Of a stretch of DNA of 64,000 nt, positions 1 to 10,508 are shown in pieces. The translations under genes were made by a program, and so were the position numbers. Positions within the stretch are counted from its first letter, which is position 1, and every line of letters starts with the position of its first letter. Source of the DNA: Trichodelitschia bisporula (Eukaryota > Ascomycota > Dothideomycetes > Phaeotrichales > Phaeotrichaceae); NCBI GenBank assembly GCA_010356995.1, contig ML996689.1:1267228-1331227 (forward strand), written 5' to 3'. Below the pieces are notes generated by a model. That model ran no database searches. It saw nothing but the letters and a program-made list of their open reading frames with translations, and was not told the origin of the DNA.

Positions 1-401
1 GAGGGTACTACGGTACGTACGGTAGTAGGGATGTCGTGGGTTAGGGGTCGAATGGTGGCAAAATTGTATAGGGCTGAGGCTGGGGTGGCGGAGGTCAGCT
101 AGGGAGTGTGCGTCTTTGGGACTCTTACGACAAGCGAACCGCTGGACAACCATAGTCTTTATGAAAACCACGTAGTTTCTCGCTTGCCATAAAATGCCCA
201 CCTCCGATCCTCATCTCAAACCTGAACACCTATAACTCTTCTCAACTGCAGACCTCAAACCATCAAAAAGACGTCATCACCACATAAAGTCCTCTAATTC
301 ACTCGACTTGACCCGACCTTAACCTTGAGCTCAGGGGACACTACGACGCCCCGCCCCCGACTAGTCCGGCCGTAGCCGGCCAGAAACTTGCCGCCTAGAC
401 G
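1..401. other. Intergenic, no gene seen
   Basis: I see no supportable gene here. It probably holds the promoter and 5' leader of the small gene that starts at 402. Confidence 0.4.
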
Positions 402-1293
402 ATGAACGAGAGTGAACAAGCACCTCTCTTAGCAGGTATGTGAGGCCTACAATACACTTCAGAGCGCCTGGGCTAAACCCGCAGGGGCAAAAAATGCGCA
501 CCCAAACCTGAACGTCTCAACGGACACGTCCACCAGACACTTGTTAAATACCTTTTCGACGCCTCACGGAGGTGGCCCAGAGGCTGCCTTTCTGGATTTG
601 GCGCAACTGTACAACAAACTCGCTGAGCTGGAATCCACTCTAGAGAAGCTACAAGCGCTTTATACTCGCCGGGACGATTCAGTCAAGAACGTCAGTTGCT
701 CTTCGAGGGGATTTGCCGGTACCACTGGACGACGATCTCCTTGCCGAGCAAGCGTTGAGGGCATCATCGGAGGCTATCCGCTGGGATATACATTTGTTGA
801 CTGAATCACTGGCCAGAAACCCCGATGCACCGGAAAGGTTTTCGGCACTGTCTAGTGCGCCCGTCGAGTGCGAGACAGAGCTGAAGAGGTACGCAGGATG
901 GAAGACGGTCTAGAGGAGAGAGGGGGCGAGGAGAGAGGGGAGAGCGAGAGGCCTGGCTATGTTAAAGCAGGGACACATCATATGGGGCATAGGCAAGCAG
1001 GAGCATATCACATGACCAGTGGAGGAGGGGACACTTTGTATTTACAGCAGAGCATACCTAGACAACACCACAACACAACAATCTTAAGCATCACCCCTCA
1101 TACCCACGTCTCAACAGGTTAAAGGGTCAGCTTGAACATGCGAGACTTGATACTGAGCTGGATGTCCGACTAATGGCACCTGCTGCAATTAGATATCGCC
1201 GGCCAGTAAGTAGATTAGTCACGCACGTCAGTAATCCTCAAGACAAACACTTTTACCGTGCAACGCTCGTAAATGCAAAAGCCCAAGAACTAA
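402..1293 (+). CDS. Small unrecognised, partly helical protein (five-exon model)
   Basis: I do not recognise the family. A model joining 402-435, 485-690, 749-888, 1118-1205 and 1282-1293 keeps phase throughout and gives about 159 residues. The start is ATG at 402, giving an N-terminus with an acidic dileucine-like EQAPLL stretch. Exon 2 encodes a heptad-like helix (LYNKLAELESTLEKL), exon 3 another helical stretch, and exon 4 a basic end. Donors are GTATGT, GTCAGT, GTACGC and GTAAGT. Intron 2 (691-748) is the weak point: its acceptor is GAG, and the sequence inside it also looks coding (PVPLDDDLLAEQ). The alternative is continuous coding with two single-base deletions near 692 and 709. If the last intron is not removed the protein would end at 1298 instead. 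A small coiled-coil complex subunit is conceivable, but no function is assigned. Confidence 0.45.
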
Positions 1294-1366
1294 GCTAGCT
1301 GAACGCAGTATAATACAACAATGACCATGGACCTTCGTGCTCCTGTCAGCCTAGACCTCCCACTAC

Positions 1367-4300
1367 TCACAAAACAATATACAGCTCATGCCGCTCCAAC
1401 GCCTCCCCCTCCAGACTCGGATAATATGGAACCATAGAATCGGCGCTGTGTACATACGCATCGTTGTAGAGCCGCCAGTATGGCTGACGGACCTTACGTG
1501 CCGGGTGGAACAAGCCCGCCCACACATAGTTCATAACCACGCCCGTACCGACAGCCATACGGATCGCCTCAATGGCCTCAACAATCCGCTCAATAACGTG
1601 CGGGCTCGTCTCGAACAGGTTCGGGTAGAGCAAGTTCAGAAGATGCACCATGGCATCCTCGCAGCCCAATCCAACAACGCCAAGAGCAATGTGCTTCACC
1701 ACCGATGCCGCCGTCTGCCGATGCACTTGATCGCGATCAATGAGCGCATCCTCGAGTAGTGGTGTCACGGCGTAGACGTAGTCCTTGGCCATCTCGCCAA
1801 TGTACTCGAAGAGGAAAGACAGCGACTTGAGCACACCGTTTTGGACATTGAGTTCGGGAACACGGTACTCGTTCATCAGCGCGGGCAGCACCGTGAACGG
1901 TGCGCAAGTTTCGGCAACAATGCCGATGGCGACGGCCGTGCACACACGTGACTGACGTTCCTGCACGCGCAGGTTGTTCAGCAGCGTTGCCAGGACGTCC
2001 TGCGGGCCGATGGCTTTAGCGATGAAACCAAAGGTGTTGTTGGCTGCGCGTCGAATGCCCTTCTTGTGGGCCTTCAACATATCCAGCAACTCGAAGCAGA
2101 TACGCATCCACTCGCGAGCGTTCACACTCTCGGGTCCACGATCGGCGATACGGCCGACGAGGTCAATTGTGTTCTCCTGCACTTTCTCGTGGCGATTGCG
2201 GAGGATGGGCGTCAGGCGCGGAAGCAAGTCTTTGATCGGAGGCTGCATCTGATTGATACCGACGACGGTGACGATGGAGCGCAAGGCACCCAGAATCGAA
2301 CCGAGCACTTCAGGATACTCCTCGCCGAGGTATTCGTAGAGGACTGTGCCGAGCTTGCCCATCAGCTGGTCCTCACCGCATTGCTTCATGACCAGGGCGA
2401 TACGCGAGACCAAATCGGCGGCCTGCTGTCGCACTGTAGCGGACTTATTGTTCAAGCGCCACAGGATCGTGCTGACAATCTGGGGGAGATAGGGCTTGCA
2501 GCGCGTACCCATGGCGTTAACCACTGTGCCAAAGCCGTTAAGCATGATGATATCCTCGACGCTCTGTTCCTGGAAGGCGTGGAGGATGCCGTCGATGAGG
2601 CGCTCCTCGAGGCGCTCGTTGATGTCAGCAGCGCCCAGGCTTGCAACGATCTTCTCGATCGTCTCGACTGTCATCTTGCGGTAAGCCTCGCTCTCGTCCT
2701 TCAGGTTGTTGACGATCCGCTCGAGAATCTCGCCTGCGCCAACCTTCTGACCGATATCCACAGTGGTGTCGACGACCTGGCGGTAGTTGCGCTTGTCCAG
2801 AGCCATTCGCCGCACCCAGAAGCTCTTGAAGAATTCGGTGAGTACATTCTCCTTCAAGTACCCTGCCGTTACGCCATCGGTGCTCGCACACTGCGAGATG
2901 ACCTTAAGCACAACCTTCTTCATCTCCTCATCCGGGGACTGGAACTCGCGGATGAGAATCTCCATGATTTGGCTGGTGTAGTAGTTGGCATACTCCTCAT
3001 CCATCAGAGGGATGATGTATCCGACGGCCTTGAGGAAACCGGCCAACCCCTTGCCACGCTGCTTGCGGGCACCCGTCCAGAGCGGATTGAGAATCTCATC
3101 AAAGCTTTCGATACCGTACGGGTTGGCAGCTTCGGCGAGCGCCGCGATCGCCAAACTGGTGACAGTACGGACTTTAGCTTGTTCATCGTTTAGGTTCTCG
3201 CCAATGCACTCAACCAAGCCCTTCAGATGAGGCAGGATGGCGCAGCCCATCAGGATGGGAATCTGTTGCACAATCTTGACACCGGTGTGGCGGGCCTGCC
3301 AGGATTTCTTGCTTCGACAGACGGCGCGGAGGAAGGGCAGCAGAGCCGGAATGCCGAGGGCGGAGGCGACAACGGCGAAGGCGCGGGCCGTCGTGTTTCG
3401 CACGTACTCATCGACATGGTCAATGTCGGGCCGCATGGTACTGATCATGTGAGCGAGACCGGCTGCTTTGCTGAGATTGGAAATGATTTCTCGGCCTTCA
3501 ACACGAGCATAGTAGTCTTGGTCGATGAGCAGAGGCTCGATGACTACAAGAATCTTGTGGACGTAAGGCCGAACGAGGTCATCCAGCTTGTAGAGGATGC
3601 GGTCAATGACCTTGACCAAAAGATGGCGCTCCTGATCCTCGAGCGTCTTTTCCATGAGCAGGGGCAAGATCTGGTCGAAGAGGGGACCAGCTCCGAATTG
3701 CCGGGCATTGTCAGTGAGCTGCCGAAGTGCAGTCTTACGCATCGGCGGAGTGCCGTTCTTCACCTTGAGCAACAACCGTAGGATCTTGCGCTCCTTGAGT
3801 TCTTCGACGGTCATCTGGTTTTCATCAGCGCCATCGACGAGCTTTCCGAAGTACTGCATGTCCTCAGCCTTAAAGAACTGCAGATCGCCAACACCAGGAA
3901 TCTCCGTGGGCAGCTGCTTGCCCATGATGTTAGGATTGACTGCTTCCTGTTGCATGAAGCCGCCGATGGCTGCAACCGGCGTAGCTGGTACGACCCGGCG
4001 TGCAGGCGCATTAAGAGGTTCGTAGCCAGCAGGGGGGACTAAGATCTTGTACCCCTCGGATGGAAGCATCTCGTCCAGCTCTTCGTCAGACAGAGGAGCA
4101 TTGCGTGCAGAAATGTCGGTGCCAAAGGTGATGACCGGTGCCACGGGGGTGGCGCCTGGTGCAATGGCAGGAGTCGCTGTCGAAAGTGCTGGTGCCTGGT
4201 CCCATCGCGAGCGGCGTTTGGGCGCGCCCTCAGCAGTCTCAGGCGCAGGCGTTGCGTCCCATCGCGAGCGCTTCGCTGCCGAATCCTCCGTTTTGGCTTC

Positions 4301-5048
4301 GGCAGCAGCCGGCTCCGTTGACACGTCCCAACGCTGCTTCCTCTTTCTGGTGGTGGTGGGTGCCGGTGCGGGTTCGGTTGTGCCGTTCTCCTTGATGTCA
4401 GCCTCGCCATTCTTAAGCGTCGGCTCATGTTCCATCACACCGTTTTCTTCCTCAGCCTCCTTGTCAGTGATGATCTTCTTGATGCGCTCCTCCTCCCTTT
4501 CGATCTCACGGAGCTTCATGACGTCGTTGTATGTCAGACCCTCTTGCTTGCCCTCGGCAAATGGGTCGGCGCGCGTCGGCGATAACTCGCGACGCTCGAA
4601 CTTGCGCTTCTGATAGTCGGACTCGCGGGACGTGATCTGCGCCTGCTTCTCCCGACTCATTAGAATGTCGTCCTCTGCCGTCGCACCGTGAGCAAACTCA
4701 TTCATCTGCTCCGTTGTGGCCGTGTACTGCCCCACCAGCCGCCGGCCCTCATCCGGGGCATCTTCCATATCCGCATCATCATCGTTTACGGCGATGGACG
4801 TGTTGTATCCGGCGAACTTGTCTACGGCGGTGCGGTCATACAGCTCGGTATCGAAGCTTTCCGTCAGGGACGCCTTGGTCGACGTGTCGGTCCTTTGGCT
4901 TGCGGGATCAAAAGTCTTCGAGCCTTTCTTCGCGGCGGCAGAAGCGTTGCGCTCCTGCTGGAGCCGCTTGATCGTGGCAAACTCGGCTGCAGAGAGGTCA
5001 GTAGGGCACCCTTATCTTCACTAGCTGGGCATACATACCGTCAGACAT
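1367..5048 (-). CDS. hsh155: U2 snRNP splicing factor 3B subunit 1 (SF3B1/Hsh155)
   Basis: This is the HEAT-repeat scaffold of SF3b, which in the nuclear U2 snRNP clamps the branch-point helix and contacts intron sequence near the 3' splice site. CDS is complement(join(1367..4986, 5039..5048)), about 1209 residues (human protein about 1300). Exon 1 is only ten bases (Met-Ser-Asp plus one base); the 52-nt intron has GTATGT and CAG ends. The N-terminal third is low-complexity and carries three RWD motifs preceded by basic residues, with Trp at about 223, 246 and 265, typical of U2AF-ligand motifs. The HEAT part matches the family closely, for example the DEQAKVRT and [11 protein letters not shown] stretches; the Lys in the first corresponds, from memory, to human K700, a cancer mutation site, and is intact. 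It is divergently arranged with sdc1 across 418 bp. Identification is firm. Confidence 0.97.
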
Positions 5049-5466
5049 CTCGAGGGTATTGTTGGCTTCGAAGTTCGGGGTATGAAGACGCAGATTTATC
5101 CTGGCTTCATTTCAGTCGATGAAGCTGAATGCGCGGCGCTGTGAGGGGACGGCTGATGTCGTAACTCTCGTCGATTCTTCGCGCGCGTGAGCCGGGCCCA
5201 AGTAAAGTGCCAAGACTGTTTGATGCTGAGGTCACATGCTGGCCCACCCGAAAAAGTTTGTCGCCACCCTGACTGGGCCTTTTTGCGGACGGGGCCGGCC
5301 ATGACTTCTTCGGATGGTTACTGGTCCGCGCGGACTCAATACCAACGCAGCATCGGGAGCCTCATCACAATCGCGACGCGTCCTTCTTCGGACCTTTCTT
5401 TCCCATCTTGAGTCTGTCCTTACCTATACAGTAAATTTCCTGACCGCAAGAACCCTTTCTACAGCT
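5049..5466. promoter_or_regulatory. Shared divergent promoter region, hsh155/sdc1
   Basis: The 418 bp between two opposed start codons must hold the promoters and 5' leaders of both genes. I see no clear TATA box or named factor site. The role is inferred from gene orientation only. Confidence 0.5.
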
Positions 5467-6005
5467 ATGGTGGACAACTCGAACCTAGTAAACGGTGTTG
5501 CTGTCGCCGAAACCATCCCAGTCTTCACACCTCCCCCCGTCAACGGCCTAAATGGAGCCACAGAGCAACCGGACGTCGAGATGAAGGAGGAGCCCGCTCC
5601 CGAGGTGAGCTTACGTGGTGACAGCTATTTTACATCTCTGTGCTAACACCATAATTGCAGGCCCCTATGCCCTCGCTACCACCGGCACCAACGATTGAAG
5701 TTCCTACGGAGCCGTCACCGCAACCGCAGCCGCAACCACAACAGCAATTGCAAGCGCAGCCGCAGCCGCAACCGTCAAGTCAGCCCCCAACTGCGCGAGG
5801 CTCGCCACATCCCTCTACGCCAGCACCTGCTCCGCCTCCACAGCCCAACCATTACGGCAGTCAGACGCGCGTGTACCTCAACCAGAAGGTTACGCCTCAC
5901 CTGTTAGAGGGTATGAAGCACTTGGCAGTCTATGAGCCCGAGAAGCCGCTCCAATGGCTCAGCGAGTTCCTAGCACAAAGGAGTAGGGAGATGGAAGGTA
6001 CATGA
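5467..6005 (+). CDS. sdc1: COMPASS H3K4 methyltransferase subunit Sdc1 (Dpy-30 domain)
   Basis: Sdc1/DPY30 forms a dimer that binds the Ash2/Bre2 subunit in the nuclear COMPASS complex and supports H3K4 methylation. CDS is join(5467..5604, 5661..6005), 160 residues, with a 56-nt GTGAGC/GCAG intron in phase 0. Residues about 1-115 are low-complexity, including a Pro-Gln stretch of repeated PQPQ dipeptides. The last 40 residues form the Dpy-30 motif, recognisable by YLNQKVTPHLLEGMKHL followed by PEKPLQWLSEFL. The ATG at 5467 is the first methionine in frame with the exon. The protein is about the usual length for fungal Sdc1, with most variation in the disordered N-terminus. It converges with rps13. 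Confidence 0.92.
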
Positions 6006-6309
6006 CTGGGGTAATAATGAATCAAATACGGACGGTCATGCGTTGCGAGTCCGGTCACGTCCCGCATGCATTGGTGGTTCGGGACTGAGCAATCGACTGC
6101 TGTTGCGGGATATCACAGAGCACGATAACGAAGCACAAAGCCGACCAGTGAATTGTCTTGTCAGAAGTCGGAATGATCCCTAGCTAGCAGAGCGCCGATA
6201 CACCCATGCATCAACCATAATGCGAAGCATAACCCATTTTCCACGCACTACTCTCGTCCCCAGGGTATCCATTTCTGTCCATCACCAAGACAACACGATG
6301 GCGACCCGT
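6006..6309. other. Convergent intergenic spacer, sdc1/rps13
   Basis: These 304 bp lie between two stop codons on opposite strands. They should contain both 3' UTRs and polyadenylation signals. I see no further gene. Confidence 0.5.
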
Positions 6310-6982
6310 TTAGGCGACCAAAGTGCTGGCCGTGGCGCTCTCGTAGCGCCAGGTGGGCGGCAGAGCACCGACGGTCTTGTAGTAGCGGGACAGACGGTGG
6401 ATACGCGACTCGATGAGAATGAGGCGGAACTTGGAGTCCTTGTCCTTCCGGTTGCGCTCGAGATGCTTGCGGACGGCAACAGCCTAGATAATTAGACATT
6501 ATGTCATCAGACTATATAGCCATACATACCTTCTTAATGAGCATGTACAGGTCCTCGGGGATCTCGGGGGCGAGGCCTGATCATCACAACGTCAGTCATC
6601 TAGACCAAACGAAGGCATATGCGAGATGCGCAAGCGCATTGTAGGTATTTCGTGCGCCGGTGCGCAATCAAGGGTGTTCACTGGGGGTCTTGCATACCGT
6701 TGGACTTGAGGATACGGAGGATCTTGTTACCTGGATCAGAGTTAGCAATGAAATTGATCACTATTCCATAGCGAACATACCGGTGACAACCTTCACCTGG
6801 GCAACGCCGTGAGAGTCGCGCAGGACAACACCGATCTGGGACGGCGTGGCACCCTTCTTCGCGAGCTTGCAGATTTGGTCGACAACCGTCTCCGGAGTCG
6901 TTTTCAACCACGCAGGAGGCGTGCGGCTGTAGGGGATGGCGGAGGACGAGATGCCCTTGCCGTTGCTGTGCATGCGACCCAT
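6310..6982 (-). CDS. rps13: 40S ribosomal protein S13 (uS15)
   Basis: uS15 binds 18S rRNA in the platform of the small ribosomal subunit. CDS is complement(join(6310..6483, 6530..6576, 6698..6730, 6781..6982)), 151 residues, exactly the usual eukaryotic length. It starts [15 protein letters not shown] and ends in the conserved TASTLVA. The MGRM methionine is the conserved start even though the reading frame is open further upstream. Three introns interrupt it; exon 2 is only 33 nt and exon 3 only 47 nt, and phases 1, 1 and 0 close correctly. The intron between exons 2 and 3 is 121 nt, longer than the others. The small middle exons make the gene easy to miss in single-frame translations. Confidence 0.97.
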
Positions 6983-8574
6983 TTTGGCGAGTTGTGGATT
7001 GAGGAACGACCTGAGGTTAGTTATCGAACTCGGGGTTGGAGGATGGATGTTTTTGGTGCGAAGGGTTGTTGTAGGGATTTTGTCGATGGTTCGTGGTGGT
7101 CCGTGCACTTCTCGCTTGTGCGCGCGCCAAGCCGGCGGGCATCCTTAAAAGGACGAACCTCTTCTCCTCAAATTTTCATCACAAGCGCCTTCGCAGTACC
7201 TCACGTCTTCTGTTACTTGATTGAGCAGCAAACTGCTCCCATCCTGCTAGACGATGCTTTGCGCATTTGACGCAGTGTGAATGCAACTTTCGGAGCCGCA
7301 TGCGCCGACGACTCGTTACTCTAACAGTTAACCATACCACCCATGGCAGAACCCCGTATTAGGTACGTTGCTGACTTCCATTCTGTCTTCCGCTTTTCAT
7401 GATGAGTTATATCCACTGGCACCTCTTGTGTTTTACGGGCTCCGCTCGAATGATCGCACCGGACCTCTGATTAGCATCCTCGCCTTGTTTTTTTTCATGT
7501 GCATGTGAGAATGCGCTTGCTAACGAGTCAAAAAGTCCATATCCTCGGTTCGTCAATCGACGATGTATCGGCTGGGTAGCACACTTGACGCCTGCGTAAC
7601 GGATGCCTCGTACGATGGCTCCCTAGATACTGTGCGAAATGCAAATCCGCTCGCTTTGAGTAAATTGACTGCTCAGTTCTCCTGTCTCACTTGATGCTTT
7701 GACCATGTCCACGATGAGAGCTGGAGTCCAGCGACAGGCTACACTTCGTTCCCTTCGGGCAGAACAAGTTAACTTCGGCGCGCGCAAGGTTCCAGATGGG
7801 CTTCGAAGGGGTGTTCGATTCTTTGCTTCTAGAATCCGTACCCTTGCCCCATTCACGTGATATCAATATACGCCAAACTGTCCTGTCAACCATCGCTCCA
7901 CCAAAACCTCAGTTCCGTCAAGCCGGACAGGTAGCTCCCGTCTCAGATCGGATCGTGCCGCAATCGCTCATTGGATCTGACACTACTCTCAAACAGACGC
8001 CTCCTGCGCAACTCCACACCATTCGGGCTCTACAGGTACCCGTAGGGACAGGGATTCGAAACGCCGTAGCCGACGTCACAGATCTGCGACCTTTCCAGAC
8101 CTTCTTTGCAGCTACTCTCTCCATGCGAGCCAACCGCCACACCCGTCCTATCCTTGGACTCACCAGAGCCCGTTTTGGAAGCCTTCCCGTCGCCTACTCC
8201 AACGTCCAAGCCAACGTCCAAGCTCGTTGCCACGTACTCGCACAGCGCAGGCTGCGCCATGCATCAAGCGCACGTACGACTTGACCGCGCCCCAATAGCT
8301 CCTACACTCGTCCCAAGTGCTGGACAAGTGACCCCGCGTTTGACTGTCGCTGAACTACCGTCACCATTGAGTGGTCACGATCCCACATGTTCGAGTTACT
8401 GCTTCGAGCACCCCTCTTTCCGCGGCTCTTGCGCGTTCTCGGGCGACGATGAAGACGCTTGGTCCTTGGTGCCCCTCGTGGCAGAGGACTTCGAGCATTG
8501 ATAAACATGGCTGCCGCCAGAAATGAGGAATATCGTCTCAGTCCTCCACTCTCCCAACTTCCCTTCTGTTCATA
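6983..8574. other. Intergenic: rps13 promoter, possible gene relic, oxidase promoter
   Basis: About 1.6 kb with no gene I can support. It contains the rps13 promoter on the left and that of the multicopper oxidase on the right. An ATG at 7343 followed by a possible GTACGT donor at 7363, and a short VHILGSSI reading at 7535, faintly recall the start of fungal ketopantoate reductases, but the frame stops at 7577. Longer open frames between 7796 and 8501 have no recognisable domain. Confidence 0.35.
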
Positions 8575-10508
8575 ATGTTGTGTCTACTATTATTTTCTTA
8601 TCTCGCTTCTTTGGTGTCCGCGGCCACTGTTGTGGTCAACTGGGACGTGACATGGGCCGTTGCTGCGCCAGATGGTAACCCGAGGCCTGTCATCGGCGTC
8701 AATGGCAAATGGCCTTGTCCGACACTGGAGATCAACAAGGGCGACCGGTTGCTTCTGACCTTGAACAATCAGCTCCGGAACGAGTCCACATCGATCCATT
8801 TTCATGGTCTCTTCCTCAATGGGAGCCAGTTTATGGATGGTGCATCCGTTGTCACTCAGTGCCCTATCCCGCCGGGCAGCTCATTCACCTATGACTTTAC
8901 TGTAAGTGCTCTCTTCGTGTGTCAAGAACAAGCAGGTAACACGGTATAGGTGGACCAAGTTGGGACGTATTGGTGGCACAGCCACACCTTTGGCCAGTAT
9001 CCTGATGGCTTCCGCGGACCGTTGATTGTTCGCGACCCCGCCCCACCATACGGCAAAGTGGATGGCGAATTCACCCTCACTTTGAGCGATTGGTACGACC
9101 AGCAGATGCCGCCATTGATCCAGGCGTACCAGTCCCGAGCCAACGCCGAAGTTAACCAGGGACATGAGCCCATCCCAACCGGCGGCGGCCTCATCAACGA
9201 CAAGAAGAACGCCAGCTTTGCAGTGGAGCCCAACAAGACGTACCTCTTCCGTCTCATCAATGTTGGAAACTTCCTCGCCCAGGGTCTTGACTTCGCTGGC
9301 CATGATCTTACCATGGTCGAGTTGGACGGCGTCTACACCCAGCCTACCCCACTTGCCGGCAAGAACGTCCGCCTCGCCACTGGCCAGAGAATTGGCTTGC
9401 TGCTGAAGACGAAGCCTAATGCGGCCAGCAACTTTGAGATCAAGGCGATGTTTGATACCACCATGTTTCCGCCAACGCCGGGCATTCAGATGAATACTTC
9501 TGCCTACTTAGTCTATGACCAGTCTAAGCCGTTCCCGCCGCCTGGTACACTGTACAACATCACGTATGTCGACGAAACAGCGCTACAGCCGCTGGATAAT
9601 CAGCCCGCCTTGGAGCCGGTGGACAACCGCGTGGTCCTTGACACTACCTTTACAACCGTCGACGGGATTCACAGGGCAACAGTTAACAACCTGACCTACC
9701 TTCCCGCAAAGGTACCAACTCTGTACACCGCCGTCCAAGCAGGTGGAGACTACTCCCTCAACCCCAACATCTACGGCCAAGTCAATCCCTTCGTCCTGCG
9801 CCCCAACGAAGTTGTCGAAGTCGTCATCAACAACATGCACCCAAGTCTACACCCCTGGCATCTCCACGGCCACGCCTTCCAGGTAATCGAGCGCGCCCCT
9901 CCCAACGCCGGCATCTTCACCGGCTTCCGCAACGCCTCCGCCATACCCATCAAGCGCGACACGCTCATGGTGCAACCGAACAGCTACGCAGTAGTCCGCT
10001 TCCGGGCCGATAACCCAGATAAGTTCCCTCAAATATCCGTTTCATGCTCGCAAGCTAAACCCACCCACGCGTCTGGATCATGCATTGCCACATCGAATGG
10101 CACGTCGAATCCGGGCTCGTAGTCACCCTGATCGAAGCGCCGGAAAAGCTACAGGGCCTCCCTATCCCCGCCAACCACATCGATAACTGCGTCCGCTATC
10201 CCATGCCCTGGCAGGGCAATGCGGCGGGGAATACAAGGAACTTGCTCGACCTCGCGGGTGTGGATACGCGGGCGTCGGAGGACAAGCACAATGGGTGAGT
10301 TATCCGAGGTGGGCTTTTACAGTGAGATGGCTAACCGCTTAGCGCGCTCTACGACCCCGTCACTGCGTACACCAATGGTCCCCTTACACCTACGCAGCAG
10401 TGCCCGCCCAGCTTCGCGGGCTGCATCGGACATACGTCGCTTATCGTGCAGTCGGTGCCGACGCACAAGCGGCGGTGGCTGGAAACGCTGAAGTGGCTTG
10501 TTCGTTAG
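8575..10508 (+). CDS. Fet3-like multicopper oxidase, secreted, with a predicted AT-AC intron
   Basis: Multicopper oxidases oxidise a substrate and reduce O2 to water with four coppers; Fet3 members oxidise Fe(II) for iron uptake. CDS is join(8575..8901, 8950..10018, 10069..10294, 10343..10508), 595 residues. A signal peptide covers about residues 1-16. Copper motifs are HFHG (75-78), WHSH (118-121), HPWHLHG (about 410) and HCHIEWH (about 470). The Glu of GHEPIP (about 182) matches the iron-site Glu of yeast Fet3, from memory; the yeast iron-site Asp in the loop before the RRDTL motif has no clear counterpart. The conserved NPG-VWIMHCH join requires an intron starting AT and ending AC. The C-terminal tail is basic (KRRWLETLKWLVR) with no membrane span, and no Ftr1-type permease is next to it, so a soluble laccase-like or ascorbate-oxidase-like role is possible. 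Confidence 0.85.
10019..10068 (+). other. Predicted AT-AC intron in the multicopper oxidase gene
   Basis: The 50-nt segment begins ATAAGT and ends CCCAC. A branch-like GCTAAAC lies at 10054-10060. Removing it joins AAC CCA G to GC GTC TGG, restoring the highly conserved Asn-Pro-Gly-Val-Trp before the HCH copper motif. The nearby GT (10024) paired with the only nearby AG (10053-10054) gives an immediate stop. The donor fits the U2-type AT-AC class (ATAAGT) rather than the U12-type ATATCC. Confidence 0.7.

Noticed and set aside
2066-3193. 375-codon open frame on the plus strand
   Set aside because: It is antisense to the HEAT-repeat region of hsh155 and has no domain; it arises from the codon bias of the real gene.
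8106-8501. 131-codon open frame upstream of the oxidase gene
   Set aside because: No domain or splice partner; overlaps another open frame of similar length.
10024-10054. Canonical GT-AG intron as an alternative in the multicopper oxidase
   Set aside because: The resulting junction creates an immediate stop and loses the conserved NPGVW residues.
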